A stretch of 64,000 nucleotides of DNA, taken from Cyclaneusma minus (taxonomy: Eukaryota; Ascomycota; Leotiomycetes; Marthamycetales; Marthamycetaceae). The stretch is from the NCBI GenBank assembly GCA_037179335.1, contig JAKZHN010000002.1:2083518-2147517 (forward strand). The letters run 5' to 3'. The notes under the pieces are model-generated. The model was not told where the DNA came from. It did no database searches and saw only the letters and a program-made list of their open reading frames with translations. Shown here piece after piece: positions 35,748-48,163 of the stretch; within the stretch, counting starts at the first letter, position 1, and each line of letters begins with the position of its first letter. The position numbers and the translations under genes were made by a program.

Positions 35748-36977
35748 TTACACTGTCCCGCTGATGCTCAATTCCCGAATCTCCTGAAGAACCTGTTCAA
35801 CCCGTGCATCCAGCTGACCCGAGGCATACTGGTCTCGCGTATCTGCATCCAGGTACTGCTGCACCTGGGCCATCCGGGAATAGGCCTCGGCACAGAAGCG
35901 GAGTTGGATCTTGACGAGAGCTTCGAAGCTGGGGTCGAGGTAGGGTACTCGCAGGTCGATGAGTTGTGGCAATTCGGTGTGAAGCTGCTCGTTCAGTTGC
36001 TCGTAGGCAGCTTTTGCCATCTCGGCCTCCTTTTCGGCTCGTGGTAACTTGGTGACGTCCTTGTCTGGCTTCTCAGCAAGCTTCTTGACCTTGGCGCGCA
36101 TCGCATCGTAATCCAGCATTTTGTTGTGTCGCTTCTTTATGCCTAGAAGAAGGTCAGCGTTTGCTCGTTCTTGTCCTTCCTGTCCTCGTCGCCACATTCG
36201 AGCCATCCAAGCCTGTCAAGTCCATTGCCCATCCAAGCATGCAGAGTCCAAGCCCGTCAAAGCCCGTCACCTCCAAAATTCTCACATCCAAGTCACTCAC
36301 ATTCGTTGATATCAGGGAAGTAGGCGCAGAATCTGGAGATCGGTTCGAGAACAGTTGTACTAGTAAAGGGTCAGCTTGTGTCGCCGGGATGCCTTAAGCG
36401 GGCAAAAGTACCGGTAGGGGCCGTCAAGAGCTTTGATCGTCTCGGCATCGAGATCCTCCACAGCCTGCTTGTAACTTCGGCTCACACCATCTCGAGCACC
36501 AGAGTCGCCGTAGAAGGCATCGATTGTTTCGGCGATTCGCATTTGGGAGGCGGTCATGGCTGTGCGAAGTCCTCAGTCAGTCCCAGTCCCTTTCCCTTCA
36601 ACATGTTGCCCCACGGTTTCCGGCGCATACCTCGTAGAGAGTCCAGGTATCCCTTTGCCTCCTTCTGTAGTCGCATAGAAGCAGCTTCCATGGTACGGTA
36701 TCGTCTGAGAATCGCAGTCAGGTCTCGGTGTCGGCAGATTTGGTGGCATCCTCATTACCTCTCCTCGACTTCGTAATCGCGGTCGTTTGTCTTCTCAACA
36801 TGGCCTGGCGGAAGTTAGAATCCGTGAGCGGAACAGTTTAATGGAGCTTGGGACTCCATACCGGTCTTCATCATAACCTGGGTGGTAGCCCGGTTGACAT
36901 TCTTCTTGAAGCCTGCGTAACATTAGAAAGCTGGTTTGGTGAGCAAACAAAGCTGCCTACTCACCGGACCAAGACAT
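35748..36977 (-). CDS. RVS161: BAR-domain protein Rvs161
   Basis: Amphiphysin-family protein that senses and bends membranes at endocytic sites, normally as a dimer with Rvs167. Seven exons are supported by splice sites: 36977-36965, 36912-36862, 36804-36759, 36704-36631, 36559-36412, 36359-36301 and 36142-35748. They sum to 786 bases (261 residues; yeast Rvs161 has 265). The protein begins MSWSGFKKNVNRATTQVMMKTG, the family's amphipathic start, and continues DRDYEVEERRYRTME, GPYRTTVLEPISRFCAYFPDINECIKKR and LDYDAMRAKVKKLAEKP. It has no SH3 domain, as expected for Rvs161. The first exon has only 13 bases. S. pombe hob3 is the equivalent. Confidence 0.95.
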
Positions 36978-37412
36978 GGCTGCGGTGGATTTGGCGGACT
37001 GTGGGTGTATTTGCAGTAGGAGTAATTGCAGGACAATCGCAGGCACGCGCAAAGTGGGTATCAAAACGAGTGCGGAGGGAGTTGGATGCCGAGGTTGGAT
37101 GTCCGGACTTGGAAACGTGGAGATGCGAGCGAGTGACGAAGGTCTGGTGAGGCTGTGAACCGCCGCCAGCCCGGCCAATCACATGCCGCCCGCCGCGCTA
37201 CTCTTTTTCTGCCCATGATCGCCGACTCCAAAATTCCATCAGCACTTTCGCATGGCACCACACCAACCAATTCTTCGAGAAAAGGAAACTCGGCGACTAC
37301 AAAGTACAACCATCGCCTTGGGAATTCTACATCTGCGAAATCAGAACGGAGAGTACCACAGAAAAATCACGCGAAAGACCGCCGTACCCGACCATCAAAC
37401 CCCACGCACAAA
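36978..37412. promoter_or_regulatory. divergent promoter, RVS161 / Alb1-like gene
   Basis: These 435 bases separate two divergent start codons. An open frame begins at 37155 in phase with the right-hand gene, but its extra N-terminal part is Arg/Ser/Thr-rich without character, so I treat it as leader. No factor site is identified. Confidence 0.4.
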
Positions 37413-37793
37413 ATGCCTTCCGTCAAAAACCCCAATGTCCCAAACAAGCTGAGGCGTGTGGCTTCGAGAAGCAAAGTGCAGAAGAAAGCTGCCAAGGGCG
37501 CGAGCAAGTCGAAGGCCGCTACTTTATTCCCTACCAGTGGCCCCAAGGCACCGCTTTCCAAGAAGAAGGCCAGGAAGGTTGAGAAGGCCCAGGCTCATGC
37601 CAGGAAACGCGCTTTGGAGGAGATGATGGCTCAGGAAGGCGAGGTTCAGATGACTGGTACGGATGCTGCCGTCTGAAGCACAGGGGCCATGCTGACAAGA
37701 TGTCTAGATGCGCCAAAGACGACGCCCAAGACCTCGAAACCACAGGCCGAGGCAAACGGCGAGAAGATGGAGCTTGACAACATCTCATATTGA
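37413..37793 (+). CDS. small basic protein, Alb1-like ribosome-biogenesis candidate
   Basis: Exons 37413-37656 and 37708-37793 (51-bp intron) give 109 residues. The N-terminal two-thirds is rich in Lys/Ala/Ser. LSKKKARKVEKAQAHARKRALEEM is followed by GEVQMTDAPK across the splice, and the tail is acidic (ANGEKMELDNISY). The basic helix followed by a GEVxM-D-x-P element is how I remember the fungal Alb1 family, the Arx1-associated shuttling factor of the 60S subunit. I could not check this; another nucleolar basic protein is possible. The intron restores the DAPKTTPKTSKP tail, which supports the model. Confidence 0.6.
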
Positions 37794-39264
37794 TACCCTA
37801 GGATGGTGGCTGCGAAACTGTGGAGATGGATACCCCCGGGCTGAAGCATAGCATCGAGGTTGGGAAGGAAGTCGGCCATATCGACAGCAACATTGCTGCC
37901 AATATTTTCTCAACACTGGAGTTGGGGAGGCGTGAATCTGTTGGAGTGTTGGAGTTCTACTTGTTTTCGAGCACGCCAGGTAACCTCGTGCCAGCGGTCA
38001 GGACTCTAGCATAAACCACCACTGTTTCCCGGTCTCGGTGTTATGAAATGTGGGATAGCGAACATGAAGAATAACAAAATCCGAGAAGGTCAGCATTGAA
38101 TTTCTCCGAATTTCATTGAAACGATCTGGCTCGCCGTGTCTGTGCTATTTTGAGTGAAATGCGTGAAGGCCACGAGGTTGTGCGATCTCCTCCATACCAA
38201 GCTTTCGTCTGTGGAGCCCTCTACAGATTTCCGAATGGCGCTACTCCTCCTCCACGTTCTTACATGTAGTACATGTACCCACCTGCGTCTGGGATAGTAT
38301 GGTTACACTCGAGACGGAGAATCAAAGCTCACTTCAATGGGACCTGGCGATCATCTGATGTCCTGCATTTCAGTGGCCAAGTTCCAAGTTAATGGATGGC
38401 ACGACAGGCACACTCGAAGGAAGGCTGCAGCATCGGGCTCGTGTTTGACGGTGCCTGGATGATCTGGATGCTACTCAGCTGGCCGGAAATAGCGGGATGC
38501 CGATGGAGGTACCTCGGTCACCAGCCCAAGAAGCTTTCGAGGCCCGAAGGCATAAACGCCGGTCCACGTTCTCGGAGGCGCGGGGCGTCTTTCTTATCTT
38601 TCAGGATGTCGAATTTAAAGGCGTTTGGCCTCCGTTGGCTGTAAAACAGCTGACACATTTCCCTTATCGTGCTCGCGGCTGAAATTGTGGGCCCGCCAAG
38701 CCTTTGGGCAACCTAGCGGCCGATATCCAAGCTCCGTCCACTCCTTCGGGTCCAGATCCGACACACGATGCTATGTTCCTTTGTCTCCCTCCGGCCTCAC
38801 CCATATCTACCACACACCTGTTTTCAGCTTAGGATTGTTGTCGTACTTGAATTTACTGCTTGTGCTGCTTGTGATTCGTGCCCCGTTCTATCGTTCTACC
38901 CTGAGTTGGAAACGGTCTGCCTCGACTTGGAAAGGTCCGGCGGTGCTTACCCTTTGGAGACTTGCATCCTGATATCCCCAACTCCGACCCCAAAGTTCTA
39001 CGGACCAAGCCGTCGCCAAGCACTGGCCAAGTTGTCTTTATCGTCCAATCAGGTGAGTTAAGCGATTTATCAGATATGCAGCCTTGTCTGCTCCGGTAAG
39101 GTTGTTCCATTACTCGTCCATATATACCTAAAGACAAGCGATCTCTTGTGCCTTCTGCGTGATCCCTCAACTTTGTTACTCGACCAAGGGCAGCTCCGTC
39201 CTGAGTCGATCACCCTACCTCAGACCACTGCCTGCGAGCTTCTCTTGTCAACCAAGCTGCAAAG
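37794..39264. other. intergenic, no gene recognised
   Basis: These 1.5 kb lie upstream of the ammonium transporter and are probably a long regulated promoter. ACATGTAGTACATGTACC at about 38263 is a direct/inverted ACATGTA motif. A pyrimidine-rich leader with CCTAAAG lies near 39125. GATA-type cores (the usual nitrogen-regulation sites) are present but too short to count as evidence. Confidence 0.5.
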
Positions 39265-40880
39265 ATGGCCGATTCTTTGTATGCTACGCCTTACAATGGC
39301 ACTGGAGAGACTGGTGGTGACTCTCTGGCTGTCAACTTGAACCAGTACTACGAGGTGACCAGTTTCGAGCTTCACATCCGACCAGGACAGACCAATGCTG
39401 ATGATTCGAACAGAGCGGCGATATTGCTTGGATCCTCACTTCAAGCGCCCTCGTCCTGCTCATGATCCCCGGTGTAGGATTCTTCTACTCCGGACTCGCG
39501 CGCCGCAAGTCAGCTTTGTCGTTGATCTGGCTCTCTTTGATGTCTGTTGGTGTTGTCGGCTTTGAGTGGTTTTTCTGGGGCTGTAAGTCATCTTGTCACA
39601 AGTCACAACAAACAGGAAGACAATAACTGACTCAACGAGCAGACAGCTTAGCCTTTTCCCATACCGCCAATTCATACATCGGAGACCTGACCAACATCGG
39701 ATTCCGCAATGTCCTGGGAGCACCCAGCGTCGGCAGCACCAAGATTCCCGACCTCGTCTTCGCCATCTACCAAGGAATGTTCGCCGCCATCACACCTGCC
39801 CTCGCCATTGGAGCAGCCGCCGACCGAGGCCGAATGCTCCCCTGCATGTTCTTCGTCTTCATCTGGTCCACCATCATCTACAACCCCATCGCCTGCTGGA
39901 CCTGGAATCCCGCCGGATGGTCGTTCAACATGGGCGGTCTGGACTTTGCTGGTGGTACGCCGGTACACATCTCTTCGGGAGCGGCTGCCCTGGCTTACAG
40001 CATCATGTTGGGCAAGCGAAATGGTTACAAGGACACCCACGGCCTTCCTTACCGCCCTCACAACGTCACTCATGTTGTTCTTGGCACCGTGTTCCTATGG
40101 GTTGGATGGTTCGGATTTAACGGAGGAAGTGCATTGAGCGCCAACCTGAGAGCGACCATGGCCTGTGTGGTTACCCACATTGCTGCTTGCATGGGTGGTG
40201 TTACTTGGTGCCTGCTTGACTACCGACTCGACAAGAAGTGGTCTGTGGTTGGTTTCTGCTCTGGTGCTGTGGCGGGTCTTGTGGCGATTACTCCTGCCAG
40301 TGGTTACGTGCCTGCTTGGTCTGCCGTTATCTTCGGAATTGTTGGTGGCATTGCTTGCAACTTTGCAACCCAGCTCAAGTACTACATGGGCGTGGACGAT
40401 GCTCTTGATATCTTTGCCGAGCACGCCGTTGGTGGTATTGTGGGCAACATCTTGACTGCATTTTTTGCTGCGTAAGTCTTGAGCTTCTTTCTTTCTTTCA
40501 CGGGACCTTGCTAACCTCAAAACAGCGACTACATCGCAGCACTCGACGGCGCCAGCGTAATCGACGGCGGATGGCTGAACCACCACTGGATCCAGCTCGG
40601 CTACCAACTCGCCGATTCAGTCGCCGGCTTCTCCTACTCATTCTTCGGCACCTGCCTTATCCTTTTCCTCCTGAACCTCGTTCCCGGCCTGTCCCTGCGC
40701 GCATCCCCCGAAGAAGAAGCCATGGGTATGGATGAGGCCGAGCACGGAGAGTTTGCTTACGACTACGTTGAGCTTCGCCGCGACCCGACGGATGTTATTC
40801 ATGGTGAGCCGAAGGCTGGACATGGCAGTGATGAGAGTGCACGGGTTAGCCATGAGATTGCGAGGGCTGAGAAGGTTTGA
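39265..40880 (+). CDS. ammonium transporter (Mep/Amt family)
   Basis: Plasma-membrane channel-like transporter for ammonium uptake. The exons are 39265-39354, 39414-39582, 39643-40471 and 40526-40880 (480 residues). Eleven membrane helices fit the hydrophobic segments. The family signature DFAGGTPVHISSGAAALAY is present, as are the twin pore histidines, in NVTHVVLG and in FAEHAVGG. The extracellular N-terminus has NGT, a potential glycosylation site. The cytosolic tail contains EEEAMGMDEAEHGEFAYDYVELRRD, the conserved C-terminal regulatory region. The subtype (Mep1/3 or sensor-like Mep2) is not decided. The intron 1 donor GTGACC is weaker than the others but keeps phase and meets SGDIAWIL. 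Confidence 0.95.
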
Positions 40881-43552
40881 ATGAGAGGGGAAGAGAGAGT
40901 GATGGGCTGAGAGGGTTTGAGTATTGTAACGGAAAGCGAAGGGTAGATGGCGTTGGTGGGATATGATACCTATACCTGGTGTTTTTTTCACGGAGCAATC
41001 AAGAGGTTTCTGGGGTGTTGCTCACTACTCGCCCTTAAAGATACGTTTTGTAATGAAGAATGATTCTATACCCTCAAGCATGTTTCCTTTGCTTTTGTGT
41101 CTTCAGCTTTTATGTGGAGGATACGTGAGCCGGTGTGTTTCGGCTTACAGTTTCTTTTGTAACGGGCAGCCATCTTGTGATTTTGACTTTTGAGTTTTGA
41201 TATTGCTTCAAATCGGTCGCGGATGGATTCGAGGCAAAAGCTCATTTGTGGTAGTAGCTTACATTGTTGATAGCGGGGCTGTGTATGTTGAAGTATTATT
41301 GCAAGGAAGAGATGGTCCACGACGTTCGGCGGTAAACTGTGCTGAGCTGTATATTCGTGAGTTACAAAATAGCTTCCTTCCATCATTGTCGACATGACGG
41401 CAAGACGCCGACCCCAGCTACTTTAGCAGTGTCTTATATGCGCATTCCAGAGCTTCAATCCATGCACCCCTATGATCTATCCCGACCCTTCTTTTGATGC
41501 TGCGATGCATCGCACACCCCACGCACAAGCCAGGAGAAGAGCATGTAGAATTCTTGAAAGCGGCTGCGGTTGCATGACGTTGAACTAGAGTTGCAAAAGA
41601 AGCTGAGACATGATGGAGCAAAGGTTCCTGAAAGTCCCCAGACCCACGAAAAGCCCAATAGGTCAAGCTGCATGTGCACAACATGATCTGCATACTACTG
41701 CAGCTGGTACCAGACGCAGAGTGACGACGTTGTGAGCTACTCTTGCTCGCTCGCGCCTCTCCAGTCCCCCCTTCTCAGGGCGAGGAGGACGGTCGGTTTC
41801 AACACTTTCAATTAGGAGGATCCCAACTAACTGTAAGAGAAATTCTAAATACATAACTGGGAGAAATACAAGCAATTGAAAGAAACCAGAGCGTGGTTCG
41901 CGAGTCTTGGAACTAAGTACGGACCTACGGTTGGACTCCGAACTCAGGAGTCGGTTCTTCCGGTCCCACGCAGCACATGGCACCGAGTTTTGAAGTTGTG
42001 CACTACTGGCATCAAAAGGCTTAAAAACTGGAGAATACGGGGATTAAAGTGCATTTGCAGGAGAGACATGTCTATGTGCTATTTTTGTTCATCGGCGCAG
42101 ATTCTTGGGATCGTCTCGTCGATGAAACCTGGGATGTGGGGTCTCAGACTCTAGACCATACAACGCGCGTTACGACTGGAGGTTGGCGCGCGACTGTAGG
42201 ATATCAGAGGAGAAAGTTGCGGCTGTGTAGCTAGCTATCCATGTAGTCAAAGGCTTGTTTGAAGAAGCGCCTTGGTTGAGAGGGTTGTGGAACATATTCT
42301 AGAGCGCTTGGGAGGCGACGGCGTTATGCAGCGAGGCAAAATGCGCTGGTAAACACACCATCCATTCTCGTATCCTTGACAAGAAGCGGTGGCGTCCCGA
42401 GAAAGGGCGATACGAAATGGATTGGCTGGCCCAGAATTTCCAGATGGGGAGCTCTCGGCGGCTGTTTCAAGGAGTTTCTGGGAGTGTTCAGGGAAGATTT
42501 GGTAGCGACTCATTCAACTTGCACAGCCTCCCCCTCTCTCCGGATAGGTTCGGATACACCAAAACCTGATCACAACATCCGGCTTGTCAATGCCATTTCG
42601 TCATATCTGTCTCATGCGGAGAGGAGGGATGGATGATTGTGGTTGACGCCCTGAAACTGGTCTTGAGTGGTGGAGAGAGAAGGCCGGACAGGAGAGGAAG
42701 GTTGGTGGAAGCAATTTGGAAGTAATTCGGCGTGGGCAAAGGACTGCGGAGACTCCTTGTGTCCAAGACAGGGCTGAGCACGGCCACCTCCGGACGAGAC
42801 TCTGCTTGCGCATGCCGTTCCGCGGCGTCCATTTGACTCCATGAGGCGGTTGCGTGGCGGCTTTCCAAGGCCGTTAAAGGGCGGCTAGACCGTAGGGGGT
42901 TAACAAGGGCGTTTAATGGCAGAAATGATGGCCGTGGCAGCTCTGTACTGCCCCGGTCTGGCGGGAGGTTGGCGTTGTGTCGTGGCCTGGACCGCTGCGC
43001 TTATATTAAGGCGCATTAATTGCCTGGCGTGTTAGCTGGCGCGCCACTCCCCCACCCAGCTTCTCCAATCTGAATCGACATCTCAACTTTCTCCACACGC
43101 CAATCACCCCCCCCCCCCCGGCCCTGCATCAAACTGGCTCCTTGGCCTGCATGCCCCCAAGCTGCAGCACCGCTCCCGAACTCAGTCCCTGACCAAAAGT
43201 CTACAGGGCCGACCGACTCAAATCATTCGTCTTCCCGCCATTCGCTTTGACGCTCAACACATCGAGCCCTGCCATTCGTTGCCATCCAAGTCGCTCGCTC
43301 CAATCGATGTCACTCGCTGCCTCATAATTCCCTTGCCTCCTCTTTTCTGCCCAGATATAACCACCGGAGGCCCAACCTCGTCTCCACGAAGCCTCTCCCC
43401 CGAAAATCAATCCACGGTTTGTCGCAACACGAGTGAAGAACTGGCCTCGACTGCCGGTAACCGCTGCTTTCATATAAACATTCGTTGAGCCCTTCGCTCT
43501 CCACACAAGAACACAACACGACTATCACGAACACCACCGCCAACCCGCCAAA
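40881..43552. other. long intergenic region without recognised gene
   Basis: These 2.7 kb lie between the transporter and the endophilin-like gene. I found no frame with family resemblance or consistent splice pairs. A 13-C tract is at 43107-43119, and a pyrimidine-rich leader precedes the next gene. The length suggests a complex promoter, a noncoding transcript or a decayed gene. Confidence 0.5.
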
Positions 43553-45301
43553 ATGAATATCAACAAGAAATTCGACAGGGTGAAGCAGTGGGCTGGTGAG
43601 AGGATGGGCGGCGAGTCCAAGACTTCTGTATCTGATGAGTTCAAGACCCTGGAGCAGGAGATGATCTTGCGCCATGAAGGTACGTTGATTGCGTCCATAA
43701 CTGCAAATGGCAGCGCACATGCCTCTACTTGCTTCCGCCCTCCTTTTGCGTACTTGGTCTGCCAGCAGAAATGCCACCGTTTGCTTGCGCTCTCTCTGTC
43801 CTCCAGACCTGCCAATAGACGTGTTCAATGGCTTTTGACTTTCCCTCTCCTTGCGTTCATCATTTGACCCCAGAAATGCCTCGGATCAGCTGTGCTAATT
43901 CATTCTAGGCATGGAGAAACTCCAAAAGTCCATGACCGTCTACGTCAAATCCCTTTCCAAGCGCAACGAGGGCGATGACCGTGAGAAGGTCTTGCCTGGA
44001 GCTCACCTTGGAAACACCATGATCCACCATGGTGAAGACTTCGAGCCAGATTCCACCTTTGGAAACTGCCTCATCGCCATGGGCAGAACAAATGAGAGGA
44101 CTGCGAGGATTCAGGAGAGCTACGTTGCCAATGCCACGTCTACCTGGCTTGAGTCCCTCGAGCGCTCCCTCGCTCAGATGAAGGAATACCAGGCTGCGAG
44201 AAAGAAGCTGGAGAATCGACGTCTTGCGTATGATGCATCGCTCTCGAAGATGCAGAAGGCAAAGAAAGAGGATTTCCGCGTCGAGGAAGAGCTACGATCC
44301 CAGAAGGCCAAATACGAGGAGTCGAGTGAGGATGTTTTTCGTAGGATGCAGGATATCAAGGAAGCAGAGGCAGACAGTGTTGCTGATCTGGGAGCCTTTG
44401 TTGATGCCGAGTTGGAATATCATGAGCGATGCCGAGAGGAGTTGCTGAAACTGAAGAGGGAGTGGCCAGCAGGGTAAGTTTTGTGTTCCTGTGTTCCCCT
44501 TTTGCGTTGTAGATTTGCGTTCCAGCATAGTGTTCCGGTAGCGTGCCCATTTGTGTGCCCGGGTCCTGTGTTCGGTTTTCCATTCCGGATGTGGTGGATC
44601 TCTGCCGCGTCCCTCTAGTGTGTCGTCGCGCTGCATGCTGGTACTGGGTCGTTCTACTGGATCACTGCTAACACAACTGAAGCTCAACTTCTCAAGCTCC
44701 TCAACGCACACTCCGACCAAACCCACGATCTCGCTCCAATACTGCTCATTCATACAGTGACCGTTATGCCGAGCCTGAGCCTGAGCCTGAGCTTCCTACC
44801 CGACCAGCCATTCGCTCCAAGAGTCGTGTTTCGTCTTCCACTCATCTCGATGCAACGGATGAGTACCCCTCGCCTTCCTCGCCTCCGAGGCAGAGAACAT
44901 ATGGCAGATCCTCGACCTTCCAGGGTCCAACTGCCATCCACCGTGAGACCTCCCAGCCTCCTGCAATGGGACCCCGCAAAGACACCTTTCCCACCGACAT
45001 GGCTACTCTAAGATCCAACCTTCGCCCCTCGAACCGTCTCAACACGAATGATATGTTTGGTGATCCATCTGATGGCTCGACGCTGGACAGCGCCAGCCCG
45101 GATCATTCATATCGCGGCCGATCTGTCTCTCCTGCTACTTCTCACGGTAGTGATGCTTCGAGAAACGGATACTCTGCTACGCCTACGAACGGCAGAAAGG
45201 CACCTCCTCCACCCCCACCATCCCGAGCCAAGAAGCCACCTCCACCTCCCCCTCCTATGAAGCGTAGCGAGTACAGCTCTCAGAGTGTGGGTCGTTATTA
45301 A
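43553..45301 (+). CDS. endophilin-like BAR-domain protein
   Basis: Exons 43553-43679, 43909-44473 and 44683-45301 give 436 residues. The N-terminal 230 residues form a BAR domain beginning with an amphipathic stretch (MNINKKFDRVKQWAGERMGG) and containing FGNCLIAMGRTNERTARIQ, long coiled coils and ECR-type LEYHERCREELLKLKREWPAG. This is the fungal group related to S. pombe mug137 and animal endophilins, which shape membranes in endocytosis. After the BAR domain comes a Ser/Pro/Arg-rich tail with EPEPEPELP and, near the end, two proline runs (APPPPPPPS, KPPPPPPPM) that could bind SH3 partners. There is no SH3 domain of its own. The two introns are long here (229 and 209 bp). The second has the branch site GCTAAC at 44668. 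Confidence 0.9.
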
Positions 45302-46239
45302 GTGGTATCCTCGTTATTGGGTGGGCGTGTGCCAATGACTCAACAAACTGGAGGCGGTGTTCTGTTTTTAAGTTTTCACAGCTTAGCTGCGTCTACTAGT
45401 CGCGGGTCTGCCTCTATCAACTCGAGTATATCAATCAACGTTGGTCCCTTTCGGCCAACGGAGATGGCGTTTAGGCTTTGCTGCTCTAAATTACAAAATT
45501 CGTGGGAGATGCTTTCTAGGGGCGTTTTGCTGAATTCGCGGATATGGGCTTTAGACTGAACTGGCTGGGGGACTTGCTGTCTGTCATTTCAATTCCAGGC
45601 ATTCTGCCACAACAGCATTCATCGGCGTTCGGATACCTCAACCTGCGTCATTCTGGTCGCTGGATGTTGTTGTAGGTGGTTACTTGTGGGAATAGAAATA
45701 GTTTGAAAGTTTTGTTTAGTGTTGAAGTTTTCAATGAAAGCGTTGAGTGATTTATTGATGCGTGGTGATGTGCAAATCTGTGCAGCGTATCTTTTGGGAT
45801 GTGATGCAAATAACATCTCGGGACTGTCTGATAGTCTGGACTACGGAATCTCGCTGCTACTACAGCTGGACCCTGTACTAAGCTAGGCGAGGTCCCATAA
45901 ATGACTGGCAAAACTTGCGAATAGACAGTCCTTCGAGAGCTTCTCAAATCTTCCCATTCAAAAACGAAGTCTTGCCGTGCCTTCCCGCAAGCCCAACCTC
46001 TACATCCTTGAAGTACAGCGGATGTGATTCGCATGCGCTCTGCGAACCCTTGCAGAACATTGCCGTGAGTATCCCGACCTTCCGCCGACTTCTATTCGCA
46101 CGTCGCCGTCCCCGCTTTAAGAATAAGACTGAATTGCGCCTGCATGTGAATACCGTGAAATTTCCAAAGTGACAGCGTGGCCTACCACAAATTTCCGTTC
46201 ATGAATCCCATCCCGGCCGTTTTTGTCATCAAACCAAGC
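45302..46239. other. intergenic upstream of tRNA gene
   Basis: The 3' flank of the BAR gene and about 0.9 kb of sequence with no recognised gene. Confidence 0.5.
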
Positions 46240-46346
46240 GTCTTGGTGGCTCAGTTGGTTAGAGCGTTGGTCTCATATACACTATGACTAGCCTGGAAAC
46301 AGGATAGGCCATCCAAAGGTCGAGAGTTCGAGTCTCTCCCAGGACA
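46240..46346 (+). tRNA. tRNA-Met (CAT), with intron
   Basis: The cloverleaf is complete. The acceptor stem GTCTTGG pairs with CCAGGAC (one G-T pair) and the discriminator is A46346. The D arm is GCTC-AGTTGGTTA-GAGC and the T arm GAGAG-TTCGAGT-CTCTC. The anticodon CAT is at 46274-46276 in loop CTCATAA. An intron of about 33 bases (46278-46310) follows position 37, the standard site for nuclear tRNA introns. Without it the anticodon stem TTGGT/TCCAA closes with one T-T mismatch. The stem features fit elongator rather than initiator tRNA-Met. Confidence 0.92.
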
Positions 46347-48163
46347 GTAAATTACCATTTTGCGTTTTTGGCGTGCTGTATCTAGCTAGAATGCAATCAG
46401 ATTTTTAATTGAGTGGAAAGTTCTTAAATTGGTTTTTGCTTTGAAGTCTTGGTGGTGGTGGTTGGTTGATTGAGGTTGTTTGGTTTGCTGTAACTGTGTT
46501 GGGGGCCTTGGCGTGTTTGACAGCTACTGCTTCACACGACTTCACTGCATGTTTGAACATTGGACTGTGACAATGGGATCAGTATGTGTGGGAACAGGGA
46601 AATTTTTGAGCTCTTTGAGCAAGAAACGAGGTTTGGTTTTTGGTGCCGCTTGAGCTTGTCCTCAGACCATGTGGACTTCAACTTGGACTTCAACTTGGTA
46701 AGGGTAGGACAGGTCACAGGACTTAGAGATAGCTAGGAGGCAGCAGGCTAGTTACTGGAGATTTCTTTGTACGAATGAGTGTCTCTCATCGCGTTGTTGC
46801 CGCCAAGGTGCTTGTTTTACTTTTGACGGATAGGGGTAGTGAAGATTCATCTCCTTTCCCCACACTTCCCTTGATCTGTTAACAGCTTGCCGGACAGTTT
46901 CAGTTGGACACGCCGACAGAATATCTACGAAGAAAGGGCAAAGGCCCCCAATTCCTCGTGAAGGCAGAGGGCGGGCAGATAAAGATGACATCGGAGAGGC
47001 TTTTGGCCCAATGCGTCCACTTTTTGCTAGTCACTGCTATTCCCTCGTGCCGTGATATACTTATGTAACTGAATGGAAATTTGATATAGGTGGGGTAGCA
47101 GGGAGCGAAAGACAAAAGGCAGTGACCACGCTTAATACAGATTTCAAATTTTGAATCAGGAGAAAAGGGGCACAACCAAGTCATGCCCATTTAAGCTGTG
47201 AAGAGAACCAAAAGGGACCAAAAATCTGAAATCACTACAAGAAGAGAATCTCCGTGCCGAGAGCGTCTCTCCCCTGTCTGGCGACCAATCATTATCGGAC
47301 GAAGGCATTCGATGAGTTGTGGACCTGTGGTCAAGGCAAAGGCGTGCGTGTGATAACAATGTAGCTTGTGACATGGATTGAAAGCTGACAAAAGTAACCT
47401 GCGAGGGCGAGTGACGGAGACCAGTCAGGAGGATTCCTAGCGGGCAGAATTGGGACTTGTTCCGGTGAAGAGGACCTGAGAAGAGCATTGGTGAAACGGA
47501 ACAGGGACCGGAAGGAAGTCTGACCCAGGAACGGTGAAGTTGTCTCGTGAGAAGCGATGCATGCATGATTAGATTTGTAGAACGAGAGAAGCGTCCAGTG
47601 ACGTGGATACGGCCCGGAACCGACAAGTCAAATTCGGCCCAACATTCGAATAGTGGACTGGGAAAGGATCTCAGTATCCAGGCTAAAAAGCCAACTTGAC
47701 AGTCCTACTCACAAAATCACACAGGATTTGGAATTCGGGATTTTGAAAGAAGCTGAAGCTTCGGGAGGGTGATGAGAGGGAGATAGAGCACTGTAAAGAG
47801 GCCGATTGTGACAAGAAAGGGTATGTCCGAGAAATCAGTCTGCTGTCTACGTTTGAAGAGAGCAGATACTTCAGTTCCCAAACCACCCCCCAAGTTCAGA
47901 ACCACGTAACAGCTCCCGAAGGTTCTTCAGAACCCCTCCCCCACTGTAAGCTGTAGATATTCTCGACCTTAAGGGGCCGGGCCGAGGGAGTCGCCGTGCC
48001 GTGTTTTCTGAAGTGAGGCCATCGTCACCTCGTAGTAGTTAAGTGCGAACTTCAGCCTCAAGGTCGCGGCGCCCACCACCACACCTCACTCAACGCTGCC
48101 CTACCTCCTCCTTCACCCTCAACTCCTGCCTTGTTTGAGAGAAGCCCCACCCACCCCTTCAAG
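46347..48163. other. intergenic, no gene recognised
   Basis: These 1.8 kb lie between the tRNA gene and the next coding region. A T run for polymerase III termination should follow the tRNA closely; TTTT occurs at 46358 and 46366. No other feature is seen apart from G/T-rich stretches near 46440-46510 (GGTGGTGGTGG). Confidence 0.5.

Noticed and set aside
36120..36310. Plus-strand frames with repeated Ser-Lys-Pro across RVS161 intron 6
   Set aside because: They lie opposite an intron and exon of a well-supported gene; the short CAAGCCCGTC repeats are intronic.
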